Shown here: in pieces, positions 12,751 through 14,368 of the stretch | How the letters are laid out: each line of letters starts with the position of its first letter | Numbering within the stretch: the stretch's first letter is position 1 | Source of the DNA: Clostridiales bacterium | GTDB taxonomy: Bacteria; Bacillota; Clostridia; Tissierellales; Dethiosulfatibacteraceae | Length of the DNA stretch: 14,368 bases | NCBI GenBank assembly: GCA_003446975.1 | Contig: DMAP01000093.1 | Span: 250 to 14,617 of the forward strand | Direction: 5' to 3' | Position numbers and translations under genes: made by a program | The notes under the pieces: model-generated | Database searches by the model: none | Told to the model about the DNA's origin: nothing | What the model saw: the letters and a program-made list of their open reading frames with translations, nothing else

Positions 12751-14103
12751 ATGCTGTTGAATTTATCTAAAAATTTACAGGAAATCTACAATCGAGCAGA
12801 CGCTATAATCATCATCAACAAGGAAGGGATTGTTGAGTATTCTGTCACTAAAAACCCAGAACTAAACACTTATATAAACGACAGTTTTATTGGACAACAT
12901 ATTCTTGACGTTTATCCTTCTTTGGATGAAAATACGAGTAATCATTATTACGTTATGAAAACAAAAAAACCTAGAATAAACACTCAAGAGGTATTGACAG
13001 ACATTGATAGTCGAAGAATTAGCTTTATAAATTCAACCTTTCCTTTACAGTACAAGGATGAGATTATTGGAACAATTGAGTTTTCAGTCGTAGAGTCAAT
13101 AGAATATTTGACATTTCAATCAGATAAAGTTGAGAAAGCTAGTTTTACAGAAAATTTTGTCACACAGGATAAAGAATTACTGGTTTTAAAGTCAAAAATA
13201 CCACAAATTGCAAAAAGCAACGCATCTATACTCATTCATGGCGAGACGGGAACAGGCAAAGAGCTTATAGCCCGATCCATACATGATAGCAGCCTTCGAT
13301 TTAAAGAGCCTTTTGTGGCAATTAATTGTGCCGCGATTCCTGAAAATCTATTAGAAAGCACTTTTTTTGGAACAGTTAAAGGTAGTTTTACCGGGGCACA
13401 TGACCATAAAGGCATATTTGAATCTGCTAATAGAGGCACGGTATTTCTTGACGAGCTAAACTCTCTCAACATCAATCTACAAGGTAAAATACTCAGAACT
13501 ATTGAAAATAAATTGATTCGTCCTGTAGGAGGACAAACAGAAATACCAATTGATGTAAGAATTATCTCGGCGATGAATGAACCGCCAAAAGACATGATAG
13601 CTCAAGGAAGGATTAGGAGAGATTTATTTTTCCGACTAAATGTTGTTGAGATTTACATACCACCTTTGAGAGAGCGTTTGGGCGATATTGAATTGCTTAC
13701 TTCATATTTCATGGATTACTATAATCGCTTTGAGTTTTCAGGACAGAAAAAAATCAGTCAATTAGTTTTGTCAGCTTTTCATCATTACTCATGGCCTGGT
13801 AATGTTAGAGAACTTAGAAACGTGATTCATCACGGATATATTATGACAAATACTGACACAATTTCCTTGAAAGATTTGCCGAATCATTTTTTCAATGCTG
13901 AATATGTTGAAAAATCTAGTGCTATCGACACAAGTTTAACATTAAAAACACTCTTATCCAATTACGAGAGAGATTTGATAAAATCTGTCATCCGTAATAG
14001 TCAGAACATATCGGATGCATCCAAAAGCCTAGGCATTAGTCGACAATCGTTAAGATATAAGTTAATGAAATATGGGCTATTAGATCACTTCTCTTCTCGA
14101 TGA
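12751..14103 (+). CDS. PAS-AAA+-Fis sigma-54-dependent transcriptional activator
   Basis: This 450-residue enhancer-binding protein resembles RocR-type regulators of amino acid catabolism. A PAS-like sensor (about 8-118) opens with NRADAIIIINKEGIVEYS. The AAA+ domain has Walker A GETGTGKE (164-171), the sigma-54 contact loop as GSFTGA (211-216) instead of the usual GAFTGA, Walker B VFLDEL (231-236), RRDLFFRLNV (289-298) and WPGNVREL (348-355). A Fis-type helix-turn-helix (about 418-441) has SDASKSLGISRQSLRYKL. There is no receiver domain, so it probably senses a small molecule directly through the PAS domain. It is divergent from the kamA-like gene, which has a sigma-54 promoter, so it is the probable activator of that operon. 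The Ser in the contact loop is conservative and probably functional. The inducer is unknown. Confidence 0.92.
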   Translation: MLLNLSKNLQEIYNRADAIIIINKEGIVEYSVTKNPELNTYINDSFIGQHILDVYPSLDENTSNHYYVMKTKKPRINTQEVLTDIDSRRISFINSTFPLQYKDEIIGTIEFSVVESIEYLTFQSDKVEKASFTENFVTQDKELLVLKSKIPQIAKSNASILIHGETGTGKELIARSIHDSSLRFKEPFVAINCAAIPENLLESTFFGTVKGSFTGAHDHKGIFESANRGTVFLDELNSLNINLQGKILRTIENKLIRPVGGQTEIPIDVRIISAMNEPPKDMIAQGRIRRDLFFRLNVVEIYIPPLRERLGDIELLTSYFMDYYNRFEFSGQKKISQLVLSAFHHYSWPGNVRELRNVIHHGYIMTNTDTISLKDLPNHFFNAEYVEKSSAIDTSLTLKTLLSNYERDLIKSVIRNSQNISDASKSLGISRQSLRYKLMKYGLLDHFSSR

Positions 14104-14249
14104 ACTAATTTTTAAGTAGAATCTTATAGGCTGGCTTGAATGAAATATTAAGTGTCAGATAGCTTATTTTCCATTTCATCTTTTTGGCATGGAATTTAGT
14201 TTTGCAATTAAGGTGATTAGAAAAGATTAACAGAAAAGCGAAATACTTG
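14104..14249. other. Intergenic region after the activator gene
   Basis: AT-rich sequence with no gene I can support and no clear U-tailed terminator. The only structure seen is a 6-bp TTCCAT/ATGGAA dyad with a T-rich loop. Confidence 0.5.
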
Positions 14250-14278
14250 TTGACACCCGACACGGGTAATGTTAAACT
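14250..14278 (+). promoter_or_regulatory. Strong vegetative promoter with an inverted repeat in its spacer
   Basis: A perfect TTGACA (14250-14255) is followed after exactly 17 bp by TAAACT (14273-14278). The spacer holds the dyad ACCCG-ACA-CGGGT (14255-14267), a possible operator. The following transcript (about 14285 onwards) is clearly GC-richer than its surroundings (GTCGGGAAGGCGGGCC) and ends in a TAATTCT-TTAG-AGAATTA hairpin (14348-14365). This suggests a structured leader, possibly of a stable RNA or a regulated gene beyond the right edge. Confidence 0.65.
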
Positions 14279-14368
14279 ATCAAAGTTGCCAGTCGGGAAG
14301 GCGGGCCAACAGACGCACATAGACAATAGAATAACACATAGTCAACGTAATTCTTTAGAGAATTAGAA

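Noticed and set aside
13236..13595. A 119-codon open frame on the minus strand inside the sigma-54 activator
   Set aside because: It lies opposite the Walker A to Walker B region of a clear AAA+ domain, and its product is low-complexity shadow sequence.
14105..14326. A 73-codon minus-strand open frame at the right edge
   Set aside because: It has no ribosome binding site, runs against a strong plus-strand promoter and its product has no family resemblance.
1..14368. CRISPR array, insertion sequence, tRNA or rRNA
   Set aside because: No regularly spaced repeats, transposase-like protein, cloverleaf or conserved rRNA sequence was seen on reading both strands.

Overview
The window is AT-rich, with strong AGGAGG-type ribosome binding sites, a T-box riboswitch, a clostridial-type lysine 2,3-aminomutase homologue, a corrinoid-protein reactivator and an NhaC-type antiporter. 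Together these point to a low-GC Gram-positive anaerobe, probably an amino-acid-fermenting member of the Clostridia. The genus cannot be read from the sequence. No CRISPR array, rRNA, tRNA or intact mobile element was seen.

Left part (1-3709): the 5' half of a class I/II aminotransferase runs off the left edge on the minus strand. It is divergent from a GntR/FCD repressor-type gene, and the shared intergenic region carries a good promoter and a spaced inverted repeat. Convergent with the regulator is a two-gene minus-strand operon. It encodes a RACo-like 2Fe-2S/ASKHA corrinoid reactivator and a small protein resembling the activation domain of B12-dependent methionine synthase. No corrinoid protein or methyltransferase is present here.

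Middle (3710-7600): back-to-back promoters separate the RACo operon from a tryptophan T-box leader. The leader has a UGG specifier, a UGGC tRNA-end pairing site and a 13-bp terminator stem, and it controls a solitary trpB. After a terminator comes a two-gene operon. The first gene is a DapA-superfamily aldolase whose motifs match 4-hydroxy-2-oxoglutarate aldolase rather than DapA, and the second is a class V glyoxylate-type aminotransferase. Together they could turn 4-hydroxy-2-oxoglutarate into pyruvate plus glyoxylate, and glyoxylate into glycine.

Right part (7601-14368): a gene-poor convergent spacer holds a 17-bp hairpin, a possible decayed gene end and a nested inverted repeat. A minus-strand cluster follows, transcribed as kamA-like radical SAM aminomutase, M20 deacylase/peptidase, NhaC-family antiporter. 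A near-consensus sigma-54 promoter (TGGCAT-N5-TTGCAT) lies just upstream of the aminomutase, and a PAS-AAA+-Fis sigma-54 activator is encoded divergently next to it. This is the most interesting system in the window: an inducible uptake/deacylation/2,3-aminomutation module. The aminomutase keeps all cofactor ligands but has changed residues at the site that recognises the lysine side chain. The right edge ends in a GC-richer leader behind a TTGACA-N17-TAAACT promoter, whose gene lies outside the window.
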